A stretch of DNA of 64,000 bases, taken from assembly GCA_963798745.1 (NCBI GenBank), contig CAWCUF010000003.1:496001-560000 (forward strand). The letters run 5' to 3'. Positions 13,100 through 21,565 of this stretch are shown one piece after another. This DNA comes from Prado023 sp963798745 (GTDB lineage Bacteria > Actinomycetota > Actinomycetes > S36-B12 > CAIYMF01). Positions within the stretch are counted from its first letter, which is position 1, and each line of letters opens with the position of its first letter. Both the position numbers and the translations under genes were made by a program. The notes beneath the pieces were generated by a model. The model did no database searches, was not told where the DNA came from, and worked only from the letters and a program-made list of their open reading frames with translations.

Positions 13100-14307
13100 C
13101 CGAGGCTCCTGCGCTGCCCCAGGTCCCGAGCGGAGGCCATCTTCGAGGGCAGGCCCCAAAGCTCGATGAAGCCTTTGGCCAGCGACTGGTCGAAGGTGTC
13201 GCCGGTGTCGTAGGTGGCCATCTCGAAGTCGTAGAGGCTCTCCGGTGACCGGCGGCCGGTGACCGTGGCGCGCCCGCCCTGCAGCGTCATCCGCACGTCG
13301 CCGGTGACCGAGGAGTTCAGGTCGTCGAGGAAGCCCTGGAGCGCGCGGCGCAGCGGCGAGAACCACAGGCCGTCGTAGACCAACTCGGTCCAGCGCTGCG
13401 ACACCCCCCGACCGAACCGGGCCAGGTCGCGCTCCACGGTGACGGCGACCAGTTCCTGGTGCGCGGTGATCAGCGCGATCGCCCCGGGTGCTTCGTAGAC
13501 CTCGCGACTCTTGATGCCCACGAGCCGGTCCTCGACCATGTCCAGGCGGCCCACCCCGTGCGCCCCGGCGCGCCGGTTCAGCTGCTGGATGGCCTCGAGC
13601 ATCGTGACCCGGCGACCGTCGAGCGCGACCGGTACACCGGCCTCGAAGGTGATCACGACCTCGTCGGCGGGCTTGGGCACGGTGGGATCCGAGGTGTAGG
13701 CATAGACGTCCTCGATCGGCCCGTTCCAGATGTCCTCGAGGAAGCCGGTCTCGACCGCGCGCCCCCAGACGTTCTGGTCGATCGAGTACGGCGACTTCTT
13801 GGTGACGTCGATTGGCAGGTCGTGCGCCTCGGCGTAGTCGATGGCCTTGTCGCGGGTCAGTGCCAGGTCGCGCACGGGGGCGATGCAGGTCAGGTCCGGC
13901 GCCAGGTTGGTGATGCCCACCTCGAAGCGGACCTGGTCGTTGCCCTTGCCGGTGGAGCCGTGGCTGACGACGGTGGCCCCGTGCTTGCGCGCAGTGGCGA
14001 CCAGGTGCTTGACGATCGGCGGGCGGGAGAGCGCGGAGACCAGCGGGTAACGATCCATGTAAAGGGCGTCGGCCTGCAGGGCGGGCAGGCAGTAGTCGTC
14101 GGCGAACTCCGCCCGGGCGTCGGCCACCTCGGCCTCGACCGCCCCACAGTCCAGCGCGCGCTGGCGGATGACTTCGAGGTCCTCACCGTCCTGGCCGACG
14201 TCGACCGCGCAGGCGATCACCTCGGCCCCGGTCTGCTCGGCGATCCACCCGATCGCCACGGAGGTGTCCAGCCCACCCGAGTAGGCCAGTACGACGCGGT
14301 CGGTCAT
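13096..14307 (-). CDS. argG: Argininosuccinate synthase
   Basis: It joins citrulline and aspartate with ATP to make argininosuccinate. The 403-residue protein from ATG 14307 has the N-type ATP pyrophosphatase P-loop VVLAYSGGLDTSVAIGW at its start, then HGSTGKGNDQVRFE, SPYSIDQNVWGRAVE and DMVEDRLVGIKSREVYE. GGAGAG precedes the start. It is the first gene of the argGH unit. Its promoter region carries a TATACT -10 inside a sequence matching the argC operator, so ArgR repression is likely. Confidence 0.97.
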   Translation of the reverse strand: MTDRVVLAYSGGLDTSVAIGWIAEQTGAEVIACAVDVGQDGEDLEVIRQRALDCGAVEAEVADARAEFADDYCLPALQADALYMDRYPLVSALSRPPIVKHLVATARKHGATVVSHGSTGKGNDQVRFEVGITNLAPDLTCIAPVRDLALTRDKAIDYAEAHDLPIDVTKKSPYSIDQNVWGRAVETGFLEDIWNGPIEDVYAYTSDPTVPKPADEVVITFEAGVPVALDGRRVTMLEAIQQLNRRAGAHGVGRLDMVEDRLVGIKSREVYEAPGAIALITAHQELVAVTVERDLARFGRGVSQRWTELVYDGLWFSPLRRALQGFLDDLNSSVTGDVRMTLQGGRATVTGRRSPESLYDFEMATYDTGDTFDQSLAKGFIELWGLPSKMASARDLGQRRSLG

Positions 14308-14350
14308 CTTGCTCTCCAGTTCAGAAGTGCGCTCGTCGGCGCGTTCGTGG

Positions 14351-14371
14351 CGAGTATACGCATATACGCAT
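14351..14371 (-). promoter_or_regulatory. ArgR-like operator overlapping the argG -10
   Basis: The plus-strand word CGAGTATACGCATATACG occurs twice in the window: here, 44 bp before argG, and at 22601 before argC. It is a partial palindrome built from TATACGCATATA. Read on the minus strand it contains TATACT, a near-perfect -10. An operator on the -10 fits repression by the ArgR encoded at 17.6-18.1 kb. Binding itself is inferred. Confidence 0.75.
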
Positions 14372-14494
14372 GGGCCGGTGATCCTCACCCCGGACGGGCC
14401 ACGCCTGGAGGCCGGGGCCGGCGGGGAGGAGACTGTCCCCACGCGGTGCTGGGCCACGTGGGCGCCGACACCCCTGGGCGCACCTGGAGGAACC

Positions 14495-15907
14495 ATGTCC
14501 AAGGACTACCCGTACGCGCAACGTTTCGGAGTCCTGCGCGGACTGCCCGAGCATGGCCGCGCACGCGCTGACGTGCTGGCCGAACTGAGCAGCATGGCAG
14601 CACAGGAGGACGCGTTCTGGGAGACCGGCAAGGTGTCGGGGACCATGTACTCCGGAGACCACGAGCACTACGCCTTCCTGACCGAGGCGTTCGGCCGGTT
14701 CGCGCACGCCAGCGCCCTGCAGCGCGACCTCAGCCCGTCGGCGACGCGGTTCGAGGGCGAGGTGATCGCGATGGTGCTGGACCTCATGCACGCCTCGACC
14801 GTCACGGACGGGGAACCGGTCGGGATGGTCACGACCGGGGGCACCGGAAGCATCCTGCACGCACTGCTGGCCTACCGGGAGGACGCGGCCAGCCGCCGTG
14901 GGATCACCACCCCCAACATCGTGAAGCCCGAGACCGGGCATCCCGCGTTCGACAAGGGCGCGCACCTGTTCGGCATCGAGTGCCGGACGGTGCCGGTCGA
15001 TCCGGTGACCACGCTGGTCGACCCGGCCACGATGGCTGCGGCGATCGACGCCAACACCATCGCCCTGGTCGGCTCCGCGGGCAACTACCCGTACGGGACC
15101 ATCGACCCCATCGCCGAACTCGGGGCGCTGGCCGCCGAGCACGGGGTGGGCCTGCACGTGGACGCCTGCCTCGGCGGATTCATCCTCCCGTTCGGCGAGG
15201 AACTCGGCTACGAGGTCCCGGTGTTCGACTTCCGCGTCCCGGGCGTCACCTCGATCTCCGCGGACACCCACAAGTACGGCTACGCCCTGAAGGGGTCCTC
15301 CGTCGTGGTCTTCCGCGACCGTTCGCTGCGCAACTCCCAGTACTTCCACGTCGCCGGCTGGTCGGGGGGCAAGTACATGTCCCCCGGGATGGAGGGCTCG
15401 CGCTCGGTGGGGCTCCTGGCATCGACCTGGGCGGCCATGGTGTCCCTCGGCCGGGCGGGGTACCGCGAGTTCGCTGCCGACATCTTCGCCACCGCGGCCG
15501 AGATGATGGCGGCCGTCAGGTCCCATCCGGAGCTGCGGCTGATGGGCAGTCCCACGTTCTGCTTCTCGTTCACCTGCGAGGAGTTCGACATCTACCACGT
15601 CGCGGACTTCATGGGGCCGCGCGGCTGGCGGTTCAACGGTCAGCAGTACCCGAACGCGATCCACCTGGCCGTCACCCGACCGCAGACCCGCCCCGGGGTC
15701 GTGGAGGCGTTCGCCGCCGACCTCGCCGACGCGGTCGCCTATGCCCGAGCTGAGCAGGCAGCGGGCCGGCCGGCCACCTCGGGAGCGGTCTACGGGGGCG
15801 TGGCTGGAGGGCTCACCGGCGAGGTCGAGGAGTTCATCGTCATGGTGATGGAGGGCATCCTCGACCAGCAGCAGTCCGTGCCCTCGGCCGAGGACCTGAC
15901 GACATGA
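14495..15907 (+). CDS. PLP-dependent lyase/decarboxylase of the sphingosine-1-phosphate lyase type
   Basis: The 470-residue protein from ATG 14495 (GGAGG four bases before it) is a fold-type I PLP enzyme. The cofactor lysine is K260 in SISADTHKYGYALKG; D223 in VGLHVDACLGGF would hold the pyridine nitrogen; TTGGTGSI near 113 binds phosphate. The motif set and length match the sphinganine-1-phosphate aldolase branch of the group II decarboxylases, which cleaves a phosphorylated amino-alcohol to an aldehyde and phosphoethanolamine. The eukaryotic membrane anchor is missing. Its stop overlaps the FGGY kinase start by 4 nt, so the pair is one operon. The true substrate is unknown. Confidence 0.8.
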   Translation: MSKDYPYAQRFGVLRGLPEHGRARADVLAELSSMAAQEDAFWETGKVSGTMYSGDHEHYAFLTEAFGRFAHASALQRDLSPSATRFEGEVIAMVLDLMHASTVTDGEPVGMVTTGGTGSILHALLAYREDAASRRGITTPNIVKPETGHPAFDKGAHLFGIECRTVPVDPVTTLVDPATMAAAIDANTIALVGSAGNYPYGTIDPIAELGALAAEHGVGLHVDACLGGFILPFGEELGYEVPVFDFRVPGVTSISADTHKYGYALKGSSVVVFRDRSLRNSQYFHVAGWSGGKYMSPGMEGSRSVGLLASTWAAMVSLGRAGYREFAADIFATAAEMMAAVRSHPELRLMGSPTFCFSFTCEEFDIYHVADFMGPRGWRFNGQQYPNAIHLAVTRPQTRPGVVEAFAADLADAVAYARAEQAAGRPATSGAVYGGVAGGLTGEVEEFIVMVMEGILDQQQSVPSAEDLTT

Positions 15908-17514
15908 CCGAGACCGCGCGCCAGCAGCCCCTGGTGCTGGCCGTGGACCTGGGCTCCAGTGGGCTCAAGGTCGGGTACGTGACCCTGCACGGGTCGCCCG
16001 TGTGGTGGCACCAGGAGCCGCTCGAGACGACCTACTCCGATGCTGCGGGTGCTGCCGGCACTGCAGATGCTGCCGGCACCGCGGGCGCGGCCGGCACCGC
16101 GGTAACCCAGGATGCACGTGCGTGGTGGGAGCGGATCACGGTCAACGCGCGTCGGGGCCTGTCCGAGGCGGGCCTGGATGGTGCACGGGTGGTGGGTGTC
16201 GGCATCACCAGCCAGTGGGGATCGATCGTGCCCGTCGATGCCGCAGGCGCACCGGTGAGCGAGGTGGTGATGTGGAACGACGGGCGGGGCGTGGCCCACA
16301 GCGCGGCTGCGGTCGGCGGTCGCGTGGCCGGCTACTCGCCACGCGCGCTGGCCACCTGGCTGCGGCGCTCCGGGGGAATCCCGAACCCGACCGGCCAGGA
16401 TCCGCTGGCCCATCACCTGCACCTGCGCCACGACCGGCCCGAGGTCGCGGCACGCGCGCGGTGGTTCCTGGAGCCCGTGGACTACCTGACCATGCGGTTC
16501 ACCGGCGTGGCTACGGCCACCCCGATGTCGATGACGGGCGCGTGGCTGACCGACAACCGCGACCTCGCTCGGATCGGCTACGACCCGGTGTTGGTCGGCC
16601 TGGCCGGCGTGGACGCCGGCAAGCTCCCACCCCTGATCGCCAGCGGCTCGGTGGTCGGGCGCATCCGCGGGGAGGTGGCCGAAGATCTGGGGATCTCAGC
16701 CTCGGCCCAGGTGGTCACCGGCGCGCCTGACGTGCACATGTCGGTCATCGGCTCGGGCTGCGTCCGGCCCTACGAGGCGCACGTGTCGATCGGGACGACG
16801 GGCTGGATCAGCTACCCGCTGCCGCGCAAGAGGACCGACGTGCTCTCGCAGATGGCCTCCGTGCCCGGGATCGGCGATGGCCAGTACATCCTGGTCAACA
16901 ACCAGGACAGTGCCGGCCGCTGCCTCGAGTGGTTCCGCGACGCCTGGGGCGGGTTCGATGGGCGGCCCCCCGGCTTCGAGGAGCTCCTGGCCATGGCCGG
17001 CACGGCTGCCCCCGGCTGCGGCGGGGCACTGTTCACGCCGTGGCTGACCGGTGAGCGCAGCACCCTGGACGACCGCAACGCCCGGGGCGGGTTCCACAAC
17101 CTGAGCCTGGCGACGGGTAGGCCTGAGTTGACCAGGGCAGTGCTGGAGGGCGTGGCACTCAACACCCGGATGCTCTTGGCCGCCTCGCAGCGTTTCGCCC
17201 GCCGGCGCCTGGACGTGCTTCGGATCATCGGCGGGGGTGCCCGTTCGGAGCTGTGGTGCCAGATCGTCGCCGACGTCCTGGACCGCCGGATCGAGCGGGT
17301 GCAGGCGCCGATGATCGCCGGACTGCGCGGGGCGGGGTTGCTGGTCGCCCTGGCACGCGGCGACATCGAACGCGCGGATGTGCGCGGACTCGTGCCCGTG
17401 GATCGGGTCTTCGCCCCGGACCCGGGCACCCGGGACACCTACGACCAGCTCTACGCGGAGTTCCCGAAGCTGCACTCGCGGAACCGGGCGATGTTCGCCC
17501 ACCTGAACGGCTGA
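15904..17514 (+). CDS. FGGY-family carbohydrate (polyol) kinase
   Basis: A 536-residue sugar kinase of the FGGY family, related to xylulokinase/gluconokinase. Visible features are the N-terminal phosphate loop VLAVDLGSSGLKVGY, GVGITSQWGSIVPV with VVMWNDGRG, the second-domain VSIGTTGWISYPL, and the C-terminal adenosine motif IIGGGARSELWCQIVADVL. Between residues about 46 and 67 is an Ala/Gly/Thr-rich insertion from an imperfect nucleotide repeat (16039-16104), probably a surface loop. The start overlaps the PLP lyase stop (ATGA). Together they suggest a phosphorylate-then-cleave pathway. The substrate cannot be read from the sequence. Confidence 0.85.
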   Translation: MTETARQQPLVLAVDLGSSGLKVGYVTLHGSPVWWHQEPLETTYSDAAGAAGTADAAGTAGAAGTAVTQDARAWWERITVNARRGLSEAGLDGARVVGVGITSQWGSIVPVDAAGAPVSEVVMWNDGRGVAHSAAAVGGRVAGYSPRALATWLRRSGGIPNPTGQDPLAHHLHLRHDRPEVAARARWFLEPVDYLTMRFTGVATATPMSMTGAWLTDNRDLARIGYDPVLVGLAGVDAGKLPPLIASGSVVGRIRGEVAEDLGISASAQVVTGAPDVHMSVIGSGCVRPYEAHVSIGTTGWISYPLPRKRTDVLSQMASVPGIGDGQYILVNNQDSAGRCLEWFRDAWGGFDGRPPGFEELLAMAGTAAPGCGGALFTPWLTGERSTLDDRNARGGFHNLSLATGRPELTRAVLEGVALNTRMLLAASQRFARRRLDVLRIIGGGARSELWCQIVADVLDRRIERVQAPMIAGLRGAGLLVALARGDIERADVRGLVPVDRVFAPDPGTRDTYDQLYAEFPKLHSRNRAMFAHLNG

Positions 17515-17580
17515 ACCGACGACGTGCGACGCTCGGCGCCGCCTCGGGCGAGCGCCGCCTCGGGTCAGCTCCGCACCGGG

Positions 17581-18078
17581 TCAGCGGCGGGGCTGGACCA
17601 GACCGAGGATCGCTGCCGCGACGCCCGCTCCCCCGTCGGGGGCGCGGGTGACCAACAGGACCGTGTCGTCACCAGCGACGGTGCCGATCACCTCGGGCCA
17701 GTCGGAGCGGTCGATCATCGAGGCGAGGTACTGCGCACCACCGGGCGGCGTGCGCAGCACCACGATGTTCGCCGAGCTGTCGGCGCTGACCAGCACCTCC
17801 TGGGCCACGCGGGCCAGGCGTGCCACCGAGTCGGCGTCCGGTGCCTGCGGTCGGCTGTCACCGCCCTCAGCCGGCACGGCGTAGACAAGGCCACCGGTGG
17901 GCGTGGCCAACTTGACCGCGCCGAGCTCGTCGAGGTCGCGGGACAGCGTGGCCTGGGTGACCATGAACCCGTCCTCGCCCAACAACTGGGCCAGAGCGGA
18001 TTGCGAGGCGACCGGGACGCGGTCGAGCAGTTCGACGATGCGCCGGTGCCGGGCGGCCTTCGTGTTCGGGATGCTCAT
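17581..18078 (-). CDS. argR: Arginine repressor
   Basis: ArgR is a hexameric repressor that binds ARG boxes when arginine is bound. The 165-residue protein starts at ATG 18078. The N-terminal winged helix spans about residues 9-65 (RRIVELLDRVPVASQSALAQ, then TQATLSRDLDELGAVKL). The C-terminal oligomerisation and arginine-binding domain includes VLRTPPGGAQYLASMIDRS and GTVAGDDTVLLV, with the conserved GDDT. Start and argD stop overlap by 4 nt. It likely controls the two matching operators before argC and argG. In many actinobacteria argF lies between argD and argR, but here it does not. Confidence 0.95.
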   Translation of the reverse strand: MSIPNTKAARHRRIVELLDRVPVASQSALAQLLGEDGFMVTQATLSRDLDELGAVKLATPTGGLVYAVPAEGGDSRPQAPDADSVARLARVAQEVLVSADSSANIVVLRTPPGGAQYLASMIDRSDWPEVIGTVAGDDTVLLVTRAPDGGAGVAAAILGLVQPRR

Positions 18079-19367
18079 CGGGGCGCCTGTCCCGTGGCAC
18101 CATCGGGGTCCTCGGCGGCCTGTGCTGCGCGCACCGAGGCGATCGCCGCGGCCAGGACAGCGATCCCGTGGGCGACCTCGTCGGCGGTGAGGTTCAGCGG
18201 TGGGGCCAGCCGGATCACGTCGGCCGCTGGAGCATTGACCAGCACGCCCGCCATTCGCGCGGCAGCCTCGACGTCGCGGGCGACCGGCTCGGCCAGGACG
18301 ATGCCGAGCAACAGCCCGGCGCCGCGGATCTCGCGCACCCCATGGACCTGCGCCAACCCGGAGCGGAACTGCGCGCCGCGCTCGATGGCGTTGGCCAGCA
18401 GCCCGTCGGCCTCGATCACGTCGAGGACGGCCAATGCGGCGGCGGCGCTGATCGGATTGCCGCCGAAGGTGGAGCCGTGCATGCCCGCGGCGAACCGCGG
18501 CACCCCCGGACGGTCGACACGGACCATGGCCCCGAGGGGCAGGCCACCCCCGAGCCCCTTGGCCAGCGTGACGATGTCCGGGCGCAGGCACGCGTTCTCC
18601 GGGGCCTGGTGGGCCAGCCAGCGACCGGTGCGCCCGATGCCGGTCTGGACCTCGTCGAGGATGAGCAGGGCGCCGGTGTCGTCGGCGATCCGTCGTGCTG
18701 CGGCGAGGTAACCGACCGGCGGGACGACGACGCCGGCCTCCCCCTGGATGGGCTCCAGGACTATGGCGGCGGTCGTGTCGTCGACGGCCCCCGCCAGCGC
18801 CTCCACGTCGCCGAAGGGTACGAAGTCCAAGTCGCCGGGCAGCGGCCGGAACGGGTCGGCCTTGGCCGGCTGGCCGGTCAGGGCCAGCGCTCCCATCGTG
18901 CGGCCGTGGAATCCGTTGACCGTGGCGACCATCCGGGTCCGGCCCGTGAGGCGCGCCAGTTTGAACGCGGCCTCGTTGGCCTCAGCACCGGAGTTGCACA
19001 GGAACACCTGCGCGCCGCCGTCCGGGTCCACCAGAGCGGACAGGCGCTCGGACAGGCGCAGCGCGGGCAATGTGATCGCGAGATTGGAGGTGTGGCCCAG
19101 GGTACGAACCTGATCGCTGACCGCGGCGACGATCCCCGGGTGCGCGTGTCCAAGCGCATTCACCGCGATGCCGCCGAGGAGGTCGAGGTAGCGCTGACCG
19201 GCGTCGTCGGTGACCCACGATCCCTGGCCGGCGACCAAGGTGATCGGCGGCGTGCCGTAGTTGTCCTGCATCACGGCCTGCCAGCGCTGCGTGGAGATTC
19301 CGGGGCGTAGGACTCCGTGCGGTGACGAGTCCGTCCGATCCGGCAGGTGTTGCGGTTGGCCGGTCAC
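18075..19367 (-). CDS. argD: Acetylornithine aminotransferase
   Basis: This class III PLP aminotransferase converts N-acetylglutamate semialdehyde to N-acetylornithine. The 430-residue frame starts at GTG 19367, overlapping the argB stop. Motifs are YLDLLGGIAVNALGHAHPG, FLCNSGAEANEAAFKLAR, NGFHGRTMGAL, LILDEVQTGIGRTG (PLP-binding Asp) and the cofactor lysine in DIVTLAKGLGGGLPLGA. The C-terminus ends with an alanine-rich extension (AAIASVRAAQAAED). It is translationally coupled to argB upstream and argR downstream. Confidence 0.96.
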   Translation of the reverse strand: MTGQPQHLPDRTDSSPHGVLRPGISTQRWQAVMQDNYGTPPITLVAGQGSWVTDDAGQRYLDLLGGIAVNALGHAHPGIVAAVSDQVRTLGHTSNLAITLPALRLSERLSALVDPDGGAQVFLCNSGAEANEAAFKLARLTGRTRMVATVNGFHGRTMGALALTGQPAKADPFRPLPGDLDFVPFGDVEALAGAVDDTTAAIVLEPIQGEAGVVVPPVGYLAAARRIADDTGALLILDEVQTGIGRTGRWLAHQAPENACLRPDIVTLAKGLGGGLPLGAMVRVDRPGVPRFAAGMHGSTFGGNPISAAAALAVLDVIEADGLLANAIERGAQFRSGLAQVHGVREIRGAGLLLGIVLAEPVARDVEAAARMAGVLVNAPAADVIRLAPPLNLTADEVAHGIAVLAAAIASVRAAQAAEDPDGATGQAPR

Positions 19368-20269
19368 GCGACCCCCTCGTCAGGGCGAACCATCGTGCCG
19401 ATGCCCTCGCTGGTGAAGATCTCCAGCAGCACACTGTGGGGTACGCGGCCGTCGATGACGTGGGCCCGAGCGACACCTCCGGACACCGCGCGCAGGCAGG
19501 CCTCCATCTTCGGCGCCATGCCGGAGTCCAGGGCGGGGAGCAACTCGGCCAGTTCGGCGACCCGGAGCTCGGTGATCAGGCTCGCACGGTCCGGCCAGTC
19601 GGAGAACAGGCCCTCGACGTCGGTGAGGACCACCAGCTTCTGCGCGCCGAGGGCGATTGCCAGCGCGGAGGCAGCCGTGTCGGCGTTGACGTTGAGCACC
19701 TGACCGTCGAGGGCGACCCCGATGCTGGAGACGACGGGGATGAAGCCGTCGTCGAGCAGGCTCAGCACGAAGTCGGGGCGCACCTCGCTGACGTCGCCGA
19801 CCAGGCCGAGATCGAGGTCCTGGCCGTCGGTGGCGATCCGCCGCTGGGTGGCGGCGAACAGGTGCGCGTCCTCACCGGAGATTCCGACGGCCAGCGGGCC
19901 GTGCGCGTTGATCAGGCCGACCAGGTCGCGCTGGACCTGGCCGGTCAGCACCATCCGAACCACGTCCATGACCTCGGGGGTGGTCACCCGAAGGCCGGAC
20001 CTGAACTCGCTGGCGACCCCGAGCCGCTCGAGCATGGCGTTGATCTGCGGGCCGCCACCGTGCACCACCACCGGGCGCAGACCGGCGAACCGCAGGAACA
20101 CGACGTCCTCGGCGAACGCGCGCTGCAGCGCCGGGGAGGTCATCGCGTTGCCGCCGTACTTGATCACGACGGTGGCGTGCCGGAACTGCTCCAGCCAGGG
20201 CAGTGCCTCGGCCAACACCTCGGCCTTGGCCAGCGCATCTGCGGTCGGGACCGCCCGGGACTTGGTCAT
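19364..20269 (-). CDS. argB: N-acetylglutamate kinase
   Basis: It phosphorylates N-acetylglutamate, usually the arginine-feedback-controlled step in organisms using the acetyl cycle with ArgJ. The 301-residue amino-acid-kinase-fold protein shows VVIKYGGNAMTSPAL, VVVHGGGPQINAML, NVNADTAASALAIALGA and VLTDVEGLF. The N-terminal helix ALAKAEVLAEALPWLEQF preceding the kinase core is the type linked with arginine-sensitive hexameric enzymes. That sensitivity is inferred. It lies between argJ and argD, with about 40 bp to argJ. Confidence 0.96.
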   Translation of the reverse strand: MTKSRAVPTADALAKAEVLAEALPWLEQFRHATVVIKYGGNAMTSPALQRAFAEDVVFLRFAGLRPVVVHGGGPQINAMLERLGVASEFRSGLRVTTPEVMDVVRMVLTGQVQRDLVGLINAHGPLAVGISGEDAHLFAATQRRIATDGQDLDLGLVGDVSEVRPDFVLSLLDDGFIPVVSSIGVALDGQVLNVNADTAASALAIALGAQKLVVLTDVEGLFSDWPDRASLITELRVAELAELLPALDSGMAPKMEACLRAVSGGVARAHVIDGRVPHSVLLEIFTSEGIGTMVRPDEGVA

Positions 20270-20308
20270 CGGGACTCCTTGCGTGTGGCCGGCTCCCCGG
20301 CCAGGAGA

Positions 20309-21565
20309 TCAGGTGGAGTAGGCGGAGTTCTCGTGGACGTACATCGCGGTGAGGTCGTTGGTCCAGAGGGTCGCCTCGGCCTCGCCCGCGCGCAGGTCGA
20401 TCGTGATCGCGACCTCGCGGGAGGACAGGTCCACGGCGCTGCGGTCGCCGTGGGCCGCACCGTCGCGACAGATCGGCACGCCGTTGATGGCCACGTCGAT
20501 GGCGTCCGGCTCGAAGGCGACGTCGGTGGTGCCGACCGCCGAGATGATCCGACCCCAGTTCGGGTCCTGCCCGTGGATCGCGCACTTGAACAGGTTGCTG
20601 CGCGACACCGCCCGGGCTGCCGTGAGCGCCTCGTCCTCGGTTGCCGCGTTGACCACCTCGATCCGGATGTCCTTGGTGGCACCCTCGGCGTCGCCGATCA
20701 GCTGGCGGGCCAGCGACGCGCAGGCCGCCCGGACCGCCTCCTCCAGCGCGGTCAGGTCCGGGGTGACCCCTGAGGCACCGGAGGCCAGCAGCAGCACGGT
20801 GTCGTTGGTGGACATGGCCCCGTCGGAATCGATCCGATCGAACGTGAGCCGGGTGGACTCGCGCAGGGCCGCGTCCAGGGTGGTGGCGTCTACCACCGCA
20901 TCGGTGGTGAGCACGACCAGCATCGTGGCCAGCCCCGGGGCCAGCATGCCCGCTCCCTTGGCCATCCCGCCCACGACGAAGCCGGTCGGGTGCTCGACGC
21001 GCACCGTCTTGGACACGGAGTCGGTGGTCATGATCGCCTGGGCGGCGGCACCGCCACCGTCGGTGGACAGCGCGGCGGACGCAGCCTGTGCCCCGCCCAG
21101 CAGCCGGTCCATCGGCAGTCGCTCGCCGATCAGTCCCGTCGAGCAGACGGCGACCTCGATCGGGGCGACGTCCAGCAGCTCGGCGACGTGTTCGGCGGTG
21201 CGGTGGGTGTCGGCGAAGCCGTCCGGACCGGTGCAGGCGTTGGCCCCGCCGGAGTTGAGGATCACGGCCCGGAACCTGCCCTGGCGGGCGCACTGCTGCG
21301 TCCACAGCACCGGGGCGGCTTTGATCCGATTGGTCGTGAACACCGCGGCGGCATCGAAGCGTGGACCGTCGTTGACGACCAGGGCCACGTCGGGCGCACC
21401 GGAGGACTTGAGCCCGGCGGCCAGTCCTGCTGCGCGGAACCCGGCCGGCGCGGTGACGCCCAGGACCAGGTCGTGCCCGTCGAGCCGCGTGGCCTCACCC
21501 GTGCCCGGCGCTCCGATCGCGAACACGGAGAACCCCTCGGTCTCGTGGGCCTGCGGGTCGGTCAT
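20309..21565 (-). CDS. argJ: Bifunctional ornithine acetyltransferase / N-acetylglutamate synthase
   Basis: ArgJ moves the acetyl group from acetylornithine to glutamate, recycling it, and can also make acetylglutamate from acetyl-CoA. The 418-residue precursor starts at ATG 21565, overlapping the argC stop by 4 nt. The self-cleavage site is in KGAGMLAPGLATMLVV, where the Thr after LA becomes the nucleophile of the beta chain. Other conserved parts are FTTNRIKAAPV, NSGGANACTG, VCSTGLIGE and HGQDPNWGRI. Whether it also acts as synthase cannot be decided by eye. An argA/NAGS elsewhere is possible. Confidence 0.95.
   Translation of the reverse strand: MTDPQAHETEGFSVFAIGAPGTGEATRLDGHDLVLGVTAPAGFRAAGLAAGLKSSGAPDVALVVNDGPRFDAAAVFTTNRIKAAPVLWTQQCARQGRFRAVILNSGGANACTGPDGFADTHRTAEHVAELLDVAPIEVAVCSTGLIGERLPMDRLLGGAQAASAALSTDGGGAAAQAIMTTDSVSKTVRVEHPTGFVVGGMAKGAGMLAPGLATMLVVLTTDAVVDATTLDAALRESTRLTFDRIDSDGAMSTNDTVLLLASGASGVTPDLTALEEAVRAACASLARQLIGDAEGATKDIRIEVVNAATEDEALTAARAVSRSNLFKCAIHGQDPNWGRIISAVGTTDVAFEPDAIDVAINGVPICRDGAAHGDRSAVDLSSREVAITIDLRAGEAEATLWTNDLTAMYVHENSAYST

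Noticed and set aside
11240..13213. 657-codon plus-strand frame
   Set aside because: Antisense to argH; the minus-strand frame has all argininosuccinate lyase motifs.
16039..16104. Short GC-rich repeat in the FGGY kinase as a mobile or regulatory element
   Set aside because: It is in frame and encodes an Ala/Gly/Thr loop; local slippage explains it.
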